64,000 bases of DNA from Pseudomonadota bacterium (GCA_020161575.1 JAIUNR010000001.1:496001-560000); one strand, 5' to 3'; counted from the stretch's first letter, positions 33,695 through 43,192 are shown. Made by a program: numbers and translations. The notes: generated from the letters alone by a model not told the origin.

Positions 33695-34999
33695 TCAGAC
33701 CCCGAAGACCCGTGCGAAGATCGTCTCAACGTGCTTGAAGTGATAGTGAAGGTCGAACATCGCTTCGAGTTCTGATTCACGAATCCTCTGAGTCACTTCC
33801 GCATCGTTCTTCAGCGAGGTGAGGAAGTCGGCGCCGTGTTCCCAGGTCTTCATCGCGTTGCGCTGGACGAGGCGATAGGCGTCTTCGCGCGAGACGCCGG
33901 CCTGCGTCAGCGCCAGCAGCACGCGCTGGGAATTGTGCAGGCCGGAGAGTTTGTCGAGGTTCTTCTTCATGTTCTCGGGATAGACGAGAAGCTTGTCGAC
34001 CACCTGCGTCAGACGGTTGAGCGCGAAATCGAGCGTGATCGTCGCGTCGGGGCCGATATAGCGCTCGACCGAGGAATGGGAGATATCCCGCTCGTGCCAG
34101 AGCGCGACATTCTCCATCGCCGGCATCGCGTAGGAACGCACCATGCGGGCAAGGCCGGTGAGGTTCTCCGTCAGCACGGGGTTGCGCTTGTGCGGCATCG
34201 CCGACGAGCCCTTCTGCCCCGGCGAGAAATACTCCTCCGCCTCATAGACTTCCGTGCGCTGGAGATGGCGAATTTCGGTGGCGAGCCGCTCGATTGAGGA
34301 GGCGATCACGCCGAGCGTGGCGAAATACATGGCGTGGCGATCACGTGGGATGACCTGCGTCGAGACCGGCTCGACCGCAAGGCCCATCTGCCGCGCAACA
34401 TGCTCCTCGACGGCGGGATCGATATTGGCGAAGGTGCCCACCGCGCCGGAAATGGCGCAGGTCGCGATTTCCGCGCGGGCATTGAGCAGGCGCGAACGGC
34501 AACGCTCGAATTCGGCATAGGCCTGCGCGAGCTTCAGCCCGAAGGTTACCGGCTCGGCATGGATGCCGTGCGAGCGCCCGATCGTCGGGGTCATCTTGTG
34601 CTCGATCGCGCGACGCTTGATCGCGGCGAGCAGGCGATCCATGTCCGCAAGCAGGATATCGCTCGCGCGGGCGAGCTGGATGGCGAGGGTCGTGTCGAGC
34701 ACGTCCGAGGAGGTCATGCCTTGATGGACGAAACGCGCCTCGGGGCCGACAATCTCGGAAAGATGCGTCAGGAAGGCGATGACGTCATGCTTCGTCTCGC
34801 GCTCGATCTCGTCGATCCTGGCGATGTCGAAAGTCGCCTTGCCGCCCTTTTCCCAGATCTTGCGCGCGGCCTCGGCGGGAACCACGCCCAGTTCGGCGAG
34901 CTTGTCGGTCGCGTGCGCCTCGATCTCGAACCAGATGCGGAAGCGGGTTTCGGGCGACCAGATGGCGACCATTTCAGGGCGGGCGTAACGCGGAATCAT
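33695..34999 (-). CDS. purB: Adenylosuccinate lyase
   Basis: PurB cleaves adenylosuccinate to AMP and SAICAR to AICAR in purine synthesis. The 434-residue product begins [20 protein letters not shown], has [15 protein letters not shown], the catalytic His region [14 protein letters not shown] and the fumarase-superfamily signature [12 protein letters not shown] (about residues 262-273). Full length. Downstream on the same strand are sugE and the RBBP9-like gene, probably cotranscribed. Confidence 0.97.
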   Translation of the reverse strand: MIPRYARPEMVAIWSPETRFRIWFEIEAHATDKLAELGVVPAEAARKIWEKGGKATFDIARIDEIERETKHDVIAFLTHLSEIVGPEARFVHQGMTSSDVLDTTLAIQLARASDILLADMDRLLAAIKRRAIEHKMTPTIGRSHGIHAEPVTFGLKLAQAYAEFERCRSRLLNARAEIATCAISGAVGTFANIDPAVEEHVARQMGLAVEPVSTQVIPRDRHAMYFATLGVIASSIERLATEIRHLQRTEVYEAEEYFSPGQKGSSAMPHKRNPVLTENLTGLARMVRSYAMPAMENVALWHERDISHSSVERYIGPDATITLDFALNRLTQVVDKLLVYPENMKKNLDKLSGLHNSQRVLLALTQAGVSREDAYRLVQRNAMKTWEHGADFLTSLKNDAEVTQRIRESELEAMFDLHYHFKHVETIFARVFGV

Positions 35000-35074
35000 G
35001 GGGCTCTCGGTTTCGGAAACGGGCGCGCGGCGCCCTCTTGGCTGGAAAAGACGCGGAGCGCGATGGTCGCTTCG

Positions 35075-35554
35075 TTACACCCGCTTGGCCGATGGCTCAA
35101 CCGTTTCGTCGGAGGCGGGCACGAGCAATCGCGCCGCCGCGAAGACAAGTCCCGGTAAGGGCAGGGGTAGGAGATAAGTCGGGGATGATATCAGGAACAG
35201 CCCGAAGACCTGAAGGAAAGCACCCGCCAGGGCTCTCAGCGTGTAGCCGTCATGAGGTTCGAATTCACCGGCGATGAAGAGAACGAAAAGGACATAGGCG
35301 CCCCCCATCGCCAGCATGAAGAACCCGGCGAAAAGAAAACCCGCGCTCGGCCTGCCTGAAAAGCGGCGCGTGAAAACTCTCAGGAGCCGGAAGGCGAGCA
35401 GGCTTGCCACCGCGCCGACGAACCCGCCGAAGGCCGCCAGAGCAACGATGAGATAGGTGCGCGCGAACCAGATCTCGCCCTTCAGCGTGATTTGCAGCGC
35501 GGTAAGCCCGGCCGCGATCAGCGCGAGGAGGAGGGACGCGCCGAGTTGCTTCAC
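35075..35554 (-). CDS. Small polytopic membrane protein of unknown function
   Basis: A 159-residue protein with four predicted membrane helices (about residues 5-20, 32-58, 75-95, 108-148) and no recognised domain. It begins at GTG 35554, whose first bases overlap the rpe stop codon (GTGA), so translation is coupled to rpe. It may be a membrane partner of unknown purpose carried in the BASS-rpe unit. Confidence 0.6.
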   Translation of the reverse strand: MKQLGASLLLALIAAGLTALQITLKGEIWFARTYLIVALAAFGGFVGAVASLLAFRLLRVFTRRFSGRPSAGFLFAGFFMLAMGGAYVLFVLFIAGEFEPHDGYTLRALAGAFLQVFGLFLISSPTYLLPLPLPGLVFAAARLLVPASDETVEPSAKRV

Positions 35555-36222
35555 CGACGCCCGGCCTCGCCGGCTTCACGCAAGGCGGCGATATTCGCTC
35601 CGTAGGCTGCCCGCCCGCCCTTGAAGGCGGCGGAACCGGCGACCAGAACATTCGCGCCCGCCCGCACGATTTCGGCGGCATTTTCAGGGGTGACACCGCC
35701 ATCGATCTCAAGGTCGATGGGGCGTTCCCCGATCAGCGCGCGCATGTCGCGCAGGGTTTCCAGCACCGAGGGAATGAAGCTCTGCCCGCCAAAACCGGGA
35801 TTGACGCTCATGCAAAGGACAAGATCCACCATGTCGAGAACCGGCTTCACCGCCGCCGCCGGCGTTCCGGGGCAGATCACCACGCCGGCCTTTTTGCCCA
35901 GCGCGCGGATCGCCTGAAGCGAACGGTGGATATGCGGCCCCGCCTCGACATGGACGGAGATGAGATCGGATCCGGCTTCCGCGAAATCCTTGAGGTAAGG
36001 GTCCGCCGGGGCGATCATCAGATGGGTGTCGAACAGCTTGGGCGTCGCCTTGCGGATCGCCTTGATGATCGGCGCGCCGAAGGAGATGTTGGGCACGAAA
36101 TGCCCGTCCATCACGTCGATATGCACCCAATCCGCGCCCGCGGCCATCATCGCGGCGACATCGGCGCCGAGATCGGCGAAATCGGCCGAGAGGATCGACG
36201 GAGCAATCAGGAGCGGGCGCAT
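35551..36222 (-). CDS. rpe: Ribulose-phosphate 3-epimerase
   Basis: Interconverts ribulose-5-phosphate and xylulose-5-phosphate in the pentose phosphate pathway. The 223-residue TIM barrel starts [19 protein letters not shown], with [50 protein letters not shown] and the phosphate loop region [12 protein letters not shown] chose ATG 36222, where conservation starts; the frame is open 76 codons further but overlaps the transporter gene. The stop overlaps the next gene's GTG. Confidence 0.96.
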   Translation of the reverse strand: MRPLLIAPSILSADFADLGADVAAMMAAGADWVHIDVMDGHFVPNISFGAPIIKAIRKATPKLFDTHLMIAPADPYLKDFAEAGSDLISVHVEAGPHIHRSLQAIRALGKKAGVVICPGTPAAAVKPVLDMVDLVLCMSVNPGFGGQSFIPSVLETLRDMRALIGERPIDLEIDGGVTPENAAEIVRAGANVLVAGSAAFKGGRAAYGANIAALREAGEAGRR

Positions 36223-36227
36223 CGGGG

Positions 36228-37193
36228 TCAGCCTTGTGTTTCGCGGATCGCGCGCGGTTCCAGTCGGGCCTTGACCGCCTTGAGGATGACCGGCGCGACA
36301 TAGATCGGGATCTGTGCCAGTGCGAAATAGAGGAAGGTGGGCTGCGGCACCAGTGAAATGATCGGCGCCATTAGCAACCCCATATTGCGAAGGGAGATGC
36401 CGATCGCCAGCGCGAAACGGTCGTTGAAGCCGAATGGCGTTGCAAGCCAATAGGCGAGAGCGAAATTGACCGCTGCGACAAGGCAGGACAGCGCCAGCAT
36501 GCCCGCCATCAGAAGCGGCGCGCGCAAGCTCGTTTCTATCACGCCATCCATCGCCGCGATGGCGAAGAGGAAGAAGAGGACAACCCCGAGGCCATCGAGT
36601 TCGCTCTTGATCGCTGTGATGCGCGCCGTTCCCACGAGGCGCCGGGTGACCAGCCCGGCAATCATGCCGCCGCCGATGAAAAGTGCGATCCGTTCGGCAA
36701 GGGTGAAAGGGGAGATCGGGACATCGGCGCCCGCAAGCAGGCTCGCGATCATCGGCGATGCCAGCGGCGCAAGGACCATGCCCAGAACGAGAATGGTAAG
36801 GGCGAAGCTGTTCTCGATGCCCAGCAGCGCCGCATAGACCGGAGATGCCATCAGCGGCGGGGCCGCGGCCATCAGCGCGATCGCCAGGCGGATCGCCGGG
36901 TCAATGCCCGCCATCTCCAGCCCCTTCACGAGCGCGAACCCGACAAGCGGGGGCAGCAGCGTCGAGAGGAGAAGCCCGGCGCCGATTCGTCCTGGTCTGG
37001 CGAACACCGCTTTCAGGCCGGGCAGGTTGGCGCGCGCGAAAGCAAGCAGGATGAAGATGAAAATCGTCACCGGCAGGATCGGGCGAAGCGTGGCCGCCAG
37101 TTGAGGAAGCGCCAGTCCGAGGAAGACCGAAAGGGCGTAGGCAGCCGCCGAATGGCGGCCGATATAGGCGAGAATCGGGCTGATGAACGGCAT
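36228..37193 (-). CDS. BASS-type transporter (bile acid:sodium symporter fold)
   Basis: A 321-residue protein with about ten membrane helices. The segments [40 protein letters not shown] and [20 protein letters not shown] fit the bile acid/arsenite permease superfamily, in which a conserved RNMGL-like stretch lies in the second core repeat. The substrate is unknown. It heads a unit with rpe (five-base gap) and is divergent from the DadA-like gene. Confidence 0.7.
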   Translation of the reverse strand: MPFISPILAYIGRHSAAAYALSVFLGLALPQLAATLRPILPVTIFIFILLAFARANLPGLKAVFARPGRIGAGLLLSTLLPPLVGFALVKGLEMAGIDPAIRLAIALMAAAPPLMASPVYAALLGIENSFALTILVLGMVLAPLASPMIASLLAGADVPISPFTLAERIALFIGGGMIAGLVTRRLVGTARITAIKSELDGLGVVLFFLFAIAAMDGVIETSLRAPLLMAGMLALSCLVAAVNFALAYWLATPFGFNDRFALAIGISLRNMGLLMAPIISLVPQPTFLYFALAQIPIYVAPVILKAVKARLEPRAIRETQG

Positions 37194-37315
37194 GAGGGGT
37201 GTTTTTCGGTTTCTCGAAGGGCATTGGCGAAAAATATCGCCGGAAATTCTGGATCACGGGCCTTGAATCGCTATGAAGCATCCATGAGGATTGCCGCAAC
37301 TGAAAGGGTTTTTCG

Positions 37316-38560
37316 ATGCGGTTTGATGTTTTGGTGCTCGGCGGCGGTGTCGTCGGCACGTCGCTCGCGCTTGATCTTGCCTTGCGCGGGCGTTCTGTTG
37401 GCTTGATAGAGAAGGGCGCGCCGGGGCGCGAGACTTCTTTCGGCAATGCCGGGCTTATCCAGCGCGAAGCTGTGATGCCCTATCCGTTCCCGCGCGATAT
37501 CCGGCTGTTGTTCCAGTATGCGCTCGGCCGGAAGCCCGAGGCGAACTACCACATAGCCGATGTGCTGAAAGTCGCGCCCTTCCTGTGGCGGTATTTCCAT
37601 GCTTCGAGCAAGGAAGGCCAGCTCAAGACTGCGCAAGCCAATCTCCCGCTTTTCGCCCATTGTCTCACGGAGCATACGCGCCTTGCGACCGCCGCGGGCG
37701 TGCAGGATCAGCTTCGTCCGGGCGGCTGGCTCAAGGTCTATCGCAACGAGGCTTCACTGGCGGCCGAGATCAAGCGTGCCGAACAGGAGCTGTCTCGCTA
37801 CGGCGTTTCGGCCGAGTTCCATGATCGCAAGGGCCTGCAGGCGAAGGAGCCGCACCTCTCGGATGTCGTGATCGGTGGCATCCACTGGAAGGACCCGTTC
37901 AGTCTCAACGATCCCGAGGCGCTCACCCTCGGCTATGCCCGCCATTTCGAGGCGCTCGGCGGCAAGATTCTCCGGGGCGACGCCATGTCTCTTGAGGAAT
38001 CGCGCGATGGCTGGTCCGTGCTGGCGGATGGCACCCGCGTCTCGGCGCCCGATTGCGTTGTCGCGCTCGGTCCCTGGGCACCGGATCTGCTGCGCCCCAT
38101 GGGTTACAATGTGCCGATGGGCGTCAAGCGCGGCTACCATGTGCATATGAAGCCGAAAGGTAACGCGGCGCTCGGCCTTCCCGTGCTCGATGCCGATATC
38201 GGCTATCTGCTCGCGCCGATGGCGAAGGGCATCCGCATGACTTCCGGCGCGGAATTCGCCGCGCGGGATTCACGCGCGACCCCGCTTCAGCTCGAACGTG
38301 TCGAGCCCTACGCGAAGGCGCTGTTCCCGCTGGAAGGGCGCGTCGAGGCAATGCCATGGAAAGGCGCGCGCCCCTGCATGCCGGATATGCTCTGCGTGCT
38401 CGGCAAGGCGCCGCGCCACAAGGGATTGTGGCTCAACTTCGCCCATGCGCATCACGGATTGACGCTTGCGGCCTCATGCGCGCGATTGATGGGCGAGATG
38501 ATCACGGGGGAAGCACCCTTTACCGACCCCAAGCCTTACTCGCTTGAGCGATTCAACTGA
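37316..38560 (+). CDS. DadA-like FAD-dependent D-amino-acid dehydrogenase
   Basis: A 414-residue flavoprotein of the DAO/DadA family. It has the dinucleotide loop VLGGGVVGTSLALDLALRGR (about residues 6-25), TSFGNAGLIQ, VVALGPWAPDLLRPMGYNVPM, and the C-terminal FAD segment WLNFAHAHHGLTLAASCARL. Such enzymes oxidise D-amino acids, and relatives oxidise cis-4-hydroxy-D-proline. The latter is worth considering because a hydroxyproline epimerase lies 10 kb away, but the two are not in one operon. A stem-loop follows. Confidence 0.82.
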   Translation: MRFDVLVLGGGVVGTSLALDLALRGRSVGLIEKGAPGRETSFGNAGLIQREAVMPYPFPRDIRLLFQYALGRKPEANYHIADVLKVAPFLWRYFHASSKEGQLKTAQANLPLFAHCLTEHTRLATAAGVQDQLRPGGWLKVYRNEASLAAEIKRAEQELSRYGVSAEFHDRKGLQAKEPHLSDVVIGGIHWKDPFSLNDPEALTLGYARHFEALGGKILRGDAMSLEESRDGWSVLADGTRVSAPDCVVALGPWAPDLLRPMGYNVPMGVKRGYHVHMKPKGNAALGLPVLDADIGYLLAPMAKGIRMTSGAEFAARDSRATPLQLERVEPYAKALFPLEGRVEAMPWKGARPCMPDMLCVLGKAPRHKGLWLNFAHAHHGLTLAASCARLMGEMITGEAPFTDPKPYSLERFN

Positions 38561-38566
38561 ATGAAG

Positions 38567-38599
38567 GCGGAAAGCCGTTTGATCTCAACGGCTTTCCGC
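38567..38599 (+). terminator. Terminator-like stem-loop after the DadA-like gene
   Basis: GCGGAAAGCCGTT (38567-38579) pairs perfectly over 13 bases with AACGGCTTTCCGC (38587-38599) with a seven-base loop. Only a short TTGTT follows, so termination could be weak. It starts six bases after the stop codon. Confidence 0.7.
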
Positions 38600-38694
38600 T
38601 TGTTGCGAAGGCACTGATTCCGGGGCTTCACAAGGTGATTCAGGCAGGATTCTCACGCCATGGGCGGGGTCCGGCCAGACTGAATCAGGTCGGC

Positions 38695-38760
38695 GCTCCA
38701 GGCTTTTGTTTTCACGCATTTTCTTTCGATCAACCCATGTCCACGGGGTCGGAAAACGCG
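38695..38760. repeat. Degenerate palindromic intergenic repeat, family 1
   Basis: The stretch starts GCTCCAGGCTTTTGTTTTCA, and CGCATTTTC and GAAAACGCG near its ends form an imperfect stem. From memory it resembles a palindromic repeat widespread between genes in Hyphomicrobiales, here a diverged copy. It lies between the DadA-like and P1 peptidase genes. Confidence 0.5.
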
Positions 38761-38770
38761 CTTGGCTGCG

Positions 38771-39784
38771 TCATTGCGCGTGGCGCAGCCGCCAGTCCGG
38801 CAATGCACCGGCGAAGGCCAAAGCCTTCGCTTCATACACTCCCACCGCCACGGCGCGGGCGAAGCAATCCGCCGCGAGCATGCCGAGTTCGGTGAGGTTC
38901 ATCATCGGATCGGCAAGCGGAACCGCGCCCGTTGCGGCGGCGAAGATCGTGTCGCCATCCATCGGCGCGTGACTCGGGCGGATCGCGCGGGCAAGTCCGT
39001 CGCCGGCCATGATCGCGAGGCGCTTGGCCTGCGCCTTGGTGAGAACGGCATCCGTCACCACCGCGCCGATCGTGGTCGCGGGCTCGTTGGCATGGCCCTT
39101 CACCTTGAGGGAGAGCGCGGAGGCGGGAATATCCTGCGGCATGCCGAGCCCGCCGAATTCGGCATCCCGCTCGTAAGGGGCTGCCCAGAAATAGGGACTG
39201 TCGCCGATCGTCGCGGAGCCGATCGCATTGACCACCGCGAATGCCTGCACCACGGCGCCGAAGCGCGTGCGGGCATGCGCGACGCCGAAACCGCCCTTGA
39301 GGTTGGCGGTTGTCGCGCCCAGCCCCGCGCCGGCAGAGCCGATGGCGAACTCCCCGGCGGCGTTGTAGAGCGCTCTTCGGCCAAGCTCCCAATAGGGTGG
39401 CCATTCACCCCAGTTTTTGCCACCGCCATTGAGCAGATCGAAGATGATCGCCTGCGGCACGATGGGAATGCGCACCGAGCCCACGGGCACCCCGCGTCCG
39501 CGCGCGAGCAGGGCGCATTGTGCGCCGCCCGCGGCATCGAGCCCGAAGGCCGAACCGCCGGAAAAGACGAGGGCGTCTACCCCCTCCACCGTCATTTCAG
39601 GTTCCAGCAGGGCGGTATCGCGACCGCCGGGCGCCCCGCCGAGAATCGAGATGGAAGCGACGGCGGGTTTTTCGAAGAGCAATGCGGTGACGCCGCTGGC
39701 GGCGCGGATATCCTCGGCATGGCCGATCGTCAGGCCGGCGATCATTGATCGCGCGCGGCTCTCGGGCCGCGAAAACCCACTCAT
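38771..39784 (-). CDS. P1-family (DmpA-like) peptidase
   Basis: A 337-residue member of the S58 (DmpA/L-aminopeptidase D-Ala-esterase) family, which self-processes to an N-terminal-nucleophile hydrolase. Visible features are MIAGLTIGHAEDIRAASGVT, VFSGGSAFGLDAAGG (about residues 75-89), AIGSAGAGLGATTANLKGGF and the C-terminal GAVPLADPMMNLTELG. I chose ATG 39784 with GGGGGC upstream; a start at MIAGLTIGH, 13 codons later, is possible. The natural substrate is unknown. Confidence 0.85.
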   Translation of the reverse strand: MSGFSRPESRARSMIAGLTIGHAEDIRAASGVTALLFEKPAVASISILGGAPGGRDTALLEPEMTVEGVDALVFSGGSAFGLDAAGGAQCALLARGRGVPVGSVRIPIVPQAIIFDLLNGGGKNWGEWPPYWELGRRALYNAAGEFAIGSAGAGLGATTANLKGGFGVAHARTRFGAVVQAFAVVNAIGSATIGDSPYFWAAPYERDAEFGGLGMPQDIPASALSLKVKGHANEPATTIGAVVTDAVLTKAQAKRLAIMAGDGLARAIRPSHAPMDGDTIFAAATGAVPLADPMMNLTELGMLAADCFARAVAVGVYEAKALAFAGALPDWRLRHAQ

Positions 39785-39925
39785 GAAACGCCCCCAGTAC
39801 CAAACCGATCGTGGTCCGTTCACCGGCCCATCGTCATCACGACAAGGTGTCCGGTTTCTCCCTTTTTCTCAACACTCTTTCGGGTAAGGAAGGGGAATAT
39901 ACGGGACCAACCCGACCGGGAAATC

Positions 39926-40663
39926 ATGGCGACCGAACTCACGCTTCCGACCATCGCGCTTGCGGGGCTTCTTTCCTTTCTCAGCCCCTGTGTGCTGCCA
40001 TTGGTGCCGCCCTATCTGTGTTATCTCGCCGGCGCGAGCATGGGGCAGCTCGCGGGTGAGGGAAGCGTGTCGCCGGCGCTCAGGCGCGGCGTACTGGTTT
40101 CCGCGCTGTTCTTTGTTCTCGGATTCTCCGCGGTTTTCGTGGCGCTTGGCGCGGGGGCATCGCTGATCGGGGCTGTCCTGCGTGCCTATTCGCATATTCT
40201 CGGCCAGATAGCCGGCATCGCGATCATCGCGATGGGGCTGCATTTCCTTGGGGTCTTCCGCCTTGCCTTTCTCCAGCGCGAGGCGCGCCTGGAGGCCGGA
40301 CAACCTGGAGGGCCGTTCGGCGCCTTCGCGATGGGCCTTGCCTTCGCCTTCGGCTGGACACCGTGTATCGGGCCAGTCCTTGCCGGCGTGCTCGCGGTGG
40401 CGGGAAGCGAGGCCAGCGTCGCGCGTGGGGCTGGGCTGCTCGCGGTCTATTCCGCGGGCCTCGGCGTGCCTTTCCTGCTGGCTGCTTTCGCGATGCGCCC
40501 GTTCATGCGCTTCATGGCGCGCTTTAGGGCGCATATCGGAAAAGTGGAGAAGGTCATGGGCGTGCTGCTTGTGCTGACCGGCATCGCCTTCCTCACGGGC
40601 TCGATCAGCCAGTTTGGTTTTTACCTGCTTGAGATGTTCCCGGCGCTGGCGACGCTGGGGTGA
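39926..40663 (+). CDS. ccdA: CcdA, cytochrome c biogenesis thiol-electron carrier
   Basis: CcdA carries reducing power across the inner membrane to periplasmic thiol proteins for cytochrome c maturation. The 245-residue product has six membrane helices and the two redox cysteine motifs LSPCVLPLVPPYL (about residues 20-32) and GWTPCIGPVLAG (about 147-158). The C-terminus after LTGIAFLTGSISQFG is short. Single gene with a 141-base upstream gap. Confidence 0.92.
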   Translation: MATELTLPTIALAGLLSFLSPCVLPLVPPYLCYLAGASMGQLAGEGSVSPALRRGVLVSALFFVLGFSAVFVALGAGASLIGAVLRAYSHILGQIAGIAIIAMGLHFLGVFRLAFLQREARLEAGQPGGPFGAFAMGLAFAFGWTPCIGPVLAGVLAVAGSEASVARGAGLLAVYSAGLGVPFLLAAFAMRPFMRFMARFRAHIGKVEKVMGVLLVLTGIAFLTGSISQFGFYLLEMFPALATLG

Positions 40664-40677
40664 AGGACACGCAGTGT

Positions 40678-40781
40678 CGTCATTGCGAGGAGGCTTCTCT
40701 GGAAGCCGACGCGGCAATCCAGTTTCGAGGCGGATAAGAAAAAGCCTGGATTGCTTCGTCGCCCTGCTCCTCGCAATGACG
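40678..40781. repeat. Large palindromic intergenic repeat, family 2
   Basis: CGTCATTGCGAGGAG (40678-40692) is the exact complement of CTCCTCGCAATGACG (40767-40781). GCAATCCAG (40714-40722) pairs with CTGGATTGC (40746-40754), so the 104 bases form a long imperfect hairpin. The ends match a REP-like element I know from many proteobacterial genomes. It lies in the 216-base gap between ccdA and the DUF1203 gene. Confidence 0.8.
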
Positions 40782-40879
40782 GAAAACGGTCGCTCGCGCC
40801 GGTGAGGGCGGTCGTCATGAAATCGGGTGGCTGCGAAGCTGCGGCTCTGCAATCCTTTCAAGACTGAAAGGAGCCTGCC

Positions 40880-41419
40880 ATGAACCAGAATGCGCGTCTT
40901 GCCACCTCTCTTGTCACCCCTCCCGCTGCCGCCGGGGATTTTCCGGTCCGCGTGAAGATCGCAGGTCTTGATCCTGCGGATTTCGCATCGCTCTTCGCCC
41001 TTGATGACCTGGCGCTGGCGCGGCAAGGCATCCGCCGCGTGATCGCGTCAGCCGAGCCGGGGATCAACTATCCCTGCCGCGTGAGCCTCGATTTCGCAAA
41101 GGAAGGCGAGGAGCTTTTGCTACTCAACTATCGTCACCTCGACAATCCGACCACGCCCTACCGAGCGGAAGGGCCGCTTTATGTCCGGCGCGCTGCGACG
41201 CGCTTCAAGGCGGAGGGTGAATATCCGCCGATCATCATGCAGCGCATGATGTCCCTGCGCGGTTACGACAACGACGGCATGATGGTGGAGGCGGAGGTTG
41301 CCGAGAAGGAAGGGCTTGTCGCCCTCGCACAAGAGTGGCTGGCAAGGCCGGAAATCGCGCATGTCGATATCCATTCGATGCGCCGGGGCTGCTTTTTCTG
41401 CCGGATCGAGCGCGCGTAA
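40880..41419 (+). CDS. DUF1203 protein
   Basis: A 179-residue protein of unknown function. It matches the DUF1203 pattern: NYPCRVSLDFAKEGEELLLLNY (about residues 62-83), PYRAEGPLYVRRAATRF, RGYDNDGMMVEAEV, and HVDIHSMRRGCFFCRIER near the end. The family's activity is not known. Good start context (AAGGAGCCTGCC before the ATG). It converges with livK across a bidirectional terminator. Confidence 0.85.
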   Translation: MNQNARLATSLVTPPAAAGDFPVRVKIAGLDPADFASLFALDDLALARQGIRRVIASAEPGINYPCRVSLDFAKEGEELLLLNYRHLDNPTTPYRAEGPLYVRRAATRFKAEGEYPPIIMQRMMSLRGYDNDGMMVEAEVAEKEGLVALAQEWLARPEIAHVDIHSMRRGCFFCRIERA

Positions 41420-41470
41420 GGCGGGGCTGGCCGGAAAACCGGGCGAGGGGCAAAGCACCCGCCCAAAAAG

Positions 41471-41494
41471 AAAGCCCGCCTTGCGGCGGGCTTT
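41471..41494. terminator. Bidirectional terminator between DUF1203 gene and livK
   Basis: AAAGCCCGCC (41471-41480) pairs with GGCGGGCTTT (41485-41494) around TTGC, with an A-rich run to the left and CTCGTTT to the right. It can end both convergent transcripts. Confidence 0.85.
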
Positions 41495-41531
41495 CCTCGT
41501 TTCAGGCCGGGCAAGCCGGCCCAATCCGATC

Positions 41532-42647
41532 TTAGTTCTCGATATAGGTGATCTTGCCGTCGGCACCCTTCTTCCAGGTGTACATGACGTAGTCCGGACG
41601 GGTGATGTCGCCCTTCTTGTCGAAGGAGAGCTCGCCGATCACGGTCTTGAACTTCATGCCCGAATGGATCTTCTCGGCAACCTTCTTCGGCTCGAGCGAC
41701 TTGGCAGACTCGGCGGCCTGCTTGATCACTTCCATCGCCGCATAGGTGTAGAGCGTGTAGGCTTCCGGGTTGATGTTCTTGGCCTTGTAGGCATCGACGA
41801 TCGCCTTGGCTTCCGGACGGCGGCGCGGATCCGGCGGGAAGGTCATCAGCGTGCCTTCGACGCCCGGACCGCCGATCGTGGCGAATTCGTCCGAGGTGAT
41901 GCCGTCGCCGGACATCATCACGGCCTTGACGCCCTGATCGCGCATCTGGCGGATGATGAGGCCGCCTTCGGTGTGCAGGCCGCCCCAATAGACGACTTCA
42001 ACGCCGGCGTTCTTCATCTTGGTGATGAGCGCCGAGAAATCCTTCTCGCCGGTGTTCACACCTTCGTAGAGGACTTCCTTAACGCCGAGCTTGTTCATCG
42101 CCTTCTTGGTCTCGTCGGCGAGGCCCTGGCCATAGGTGGTCTTGTCGTGGATGACGGCGACCTTCTTGCCCTTGAGCTTGTCGGCGATGTGCTTGCCGGC
42201 GACTTCACCTTGCTGGTCGTCACGGCCGCAGGTGCGGAACACGTTCCACAGCTTGCGCTCGGTGACCTTCGGGTTGGTGGCGGAAGGCGAGATCACGAGA
42301 ACGCCGTTCTCGGCATAGACTTCCGAAGCCGGAATGGTGACGCCCGAGTTGAAGGGGCCGACCACGAACTTCACGCCGTCACCGACGAACTTGTTCGCAA
42401 CCGAAACGCCCTGCTTGGGGTCCGACACGTCGTCGCCCTTGGAGAGGGTGATCTTCTGGCCGAGGATGCCGCCGGCCTTGTTGAAGTCTTCCGCCGCCTG
42501 CTCGGCGCCGTCCGTCAGCTGCTTGCCGAAAGCGGCGTTCGGGCCGGTGATCGGTCCGGTCACGCCAAACTTGATCTGCGCATTCGCGACGCCGGCAAAG
42601 CCAAGCGTGGCGGCAAGCGCAACGCCGGCCAACAAAGTTTTCTTCAT
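41532..42647 (-). CDS. livK: Liv-type periplasmic amino-acid-binding protein
   Basis: The substrate-binding protein of a branched-chain-type amino-acid ABC transporter. The 371-residue product has a signal peptide (MKKTLLAGVALAATLGFAGV, cleavage after VANA), then FGVTGPITGPNAAFGKQLTD, GPFNSGVTIPASEVYAENGV and YGQGLADETKKAM, typical of the family. AGGGAGAG precedes ATG 42647. It is the last gene of the liv unit and has its own 194-base upstream gap. Leu/Ile/Val is the family default; the catabolic genes upstream suggest it could bind a proline-like amino acid. Confidence 0.93.
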   Translation of the reverse strand: MKKTLLAGVALAATLGFAGVANAQIKFGVTGPITGPNAAFGKQLTDGAEQAAEDFNKAGGILGQKITLSKGDDVSDPKQGVSVANKFVGDGVKFVVGPFNSGVTIPASEVYAENGVLVISPSATNPKVTERKLWNVFRTCGRDDQQGEVAGKHIADKLKGKKVAVIHDKTTYGQGLADETKKAMNKLGVKEVLYEGVNTGEKDFSALITKMKNAGVEVVYWGGLHTEGGLIIRQMRDQGVKAVMMSGDGITSDEFATIGGPGVEGTLMTFPPDPRRRPEAKAIVDAYKAKNINPEAYTLYTYAAMEVIKQAAESAKSLEPKKVAEKIHSGMKFKTVIGELSFDKKGDITRPDYVMYTWKKGADGKITYIEN

Positions 42648-42724
42648 CAGGTCTCTCCCTGTGACTGATAAGACGGGTTCACCTCGCCACCCGCGAGCGT
42701 TTCCAAACGTGCCTGTTCTGGATG

Positions 42725-42753
42725 AACCACGGTTGAACCGAACCTTCATGGTT
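42725..42753 (-). promoter_or_regulatory. Clustered AACC/GGTT half-sites upstream of livK
   Basis: Within 29 bases there are AACC (42725), GGTT (42731), AACC (42736), AACC (42741) and GGTT (42750). GGTTGAACC (42731-42739) is a perfect palindrome. The cluster sits 78-106 bases before the livK start and could be a regulator site. Confidence 0.3.
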
Positions 42754-42841
42754 ACGGCCTCCATGTTTGAGCACGCCTGAAGCCATCAAAGCCGGTTTTT
42801 TATCTTCTGTCACCAGCCAATTAGTTTAGCTTGCAACTGCT

Positions 42842-43192
42842 TTATTTCCCTTTGCGCCGCCAGCTGAAAAGCGAAGCCTTTTCAAAGGCAAAGTCATATT
42901 GACGCGCCATCGCTTCAGCGCGCTGGCTGCGCCAGCCGAGATAGGCGCACAGCGTGATCAGGAGCGTGTCGACAAGATAATAACGCCCGGAGAGCAAGGT
43001 GCCCTCGAACAGCGCGAAATGGATGAAGCGCACTGCGCCGCCGAGCAGCAGCATATAGGGCACCAGCATCCAGGCTGGCTTCCAGGTTTTCGCGAGGGCT
43101 CTGCCCGTGCGCCAGGCAGCCCAGCCCCCCATCATCACCGTCACCAGCAGGAAGAGCCAGATCGATTGTTCCTCGTAGAGAATGCCTTGCAT
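42842..43192 (-). CDS. DUF6867-like small membrane protein of the liv unit
   Basis: A 116-residue protein with three membrane helices (about residues 9-28, 40-62, 68-86) and a basic C-terminus (SLFSWRRKGK). Sequence pattern and position next to livF match the DUF6867 family that accompanies Liv transporters in Hyphomicrobiales; I recall the name from context and could not search it. It lies 60 bases after livF. Its role in transport is unknown. Confidence 0.6.
   Translation of the reverse strand: MQGILYEEQSIWLFLLVTVMMGGWAAWRTGRALAKTWKPAWMLVPYMLLLGGAVRFIHFALFEGTLLSGRYYLVDTLLITLCAYLGWRSQRAEAMARQYDFAFEKASLFSWRRKGK

Noticed and set aside
36223-36450. A 76-residue N-terminal extension of ribulose-phosphate epimerase
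   Set aside because: It overlaps the transporter gene in another frame, and conserved sequence begins at ATG 36222.
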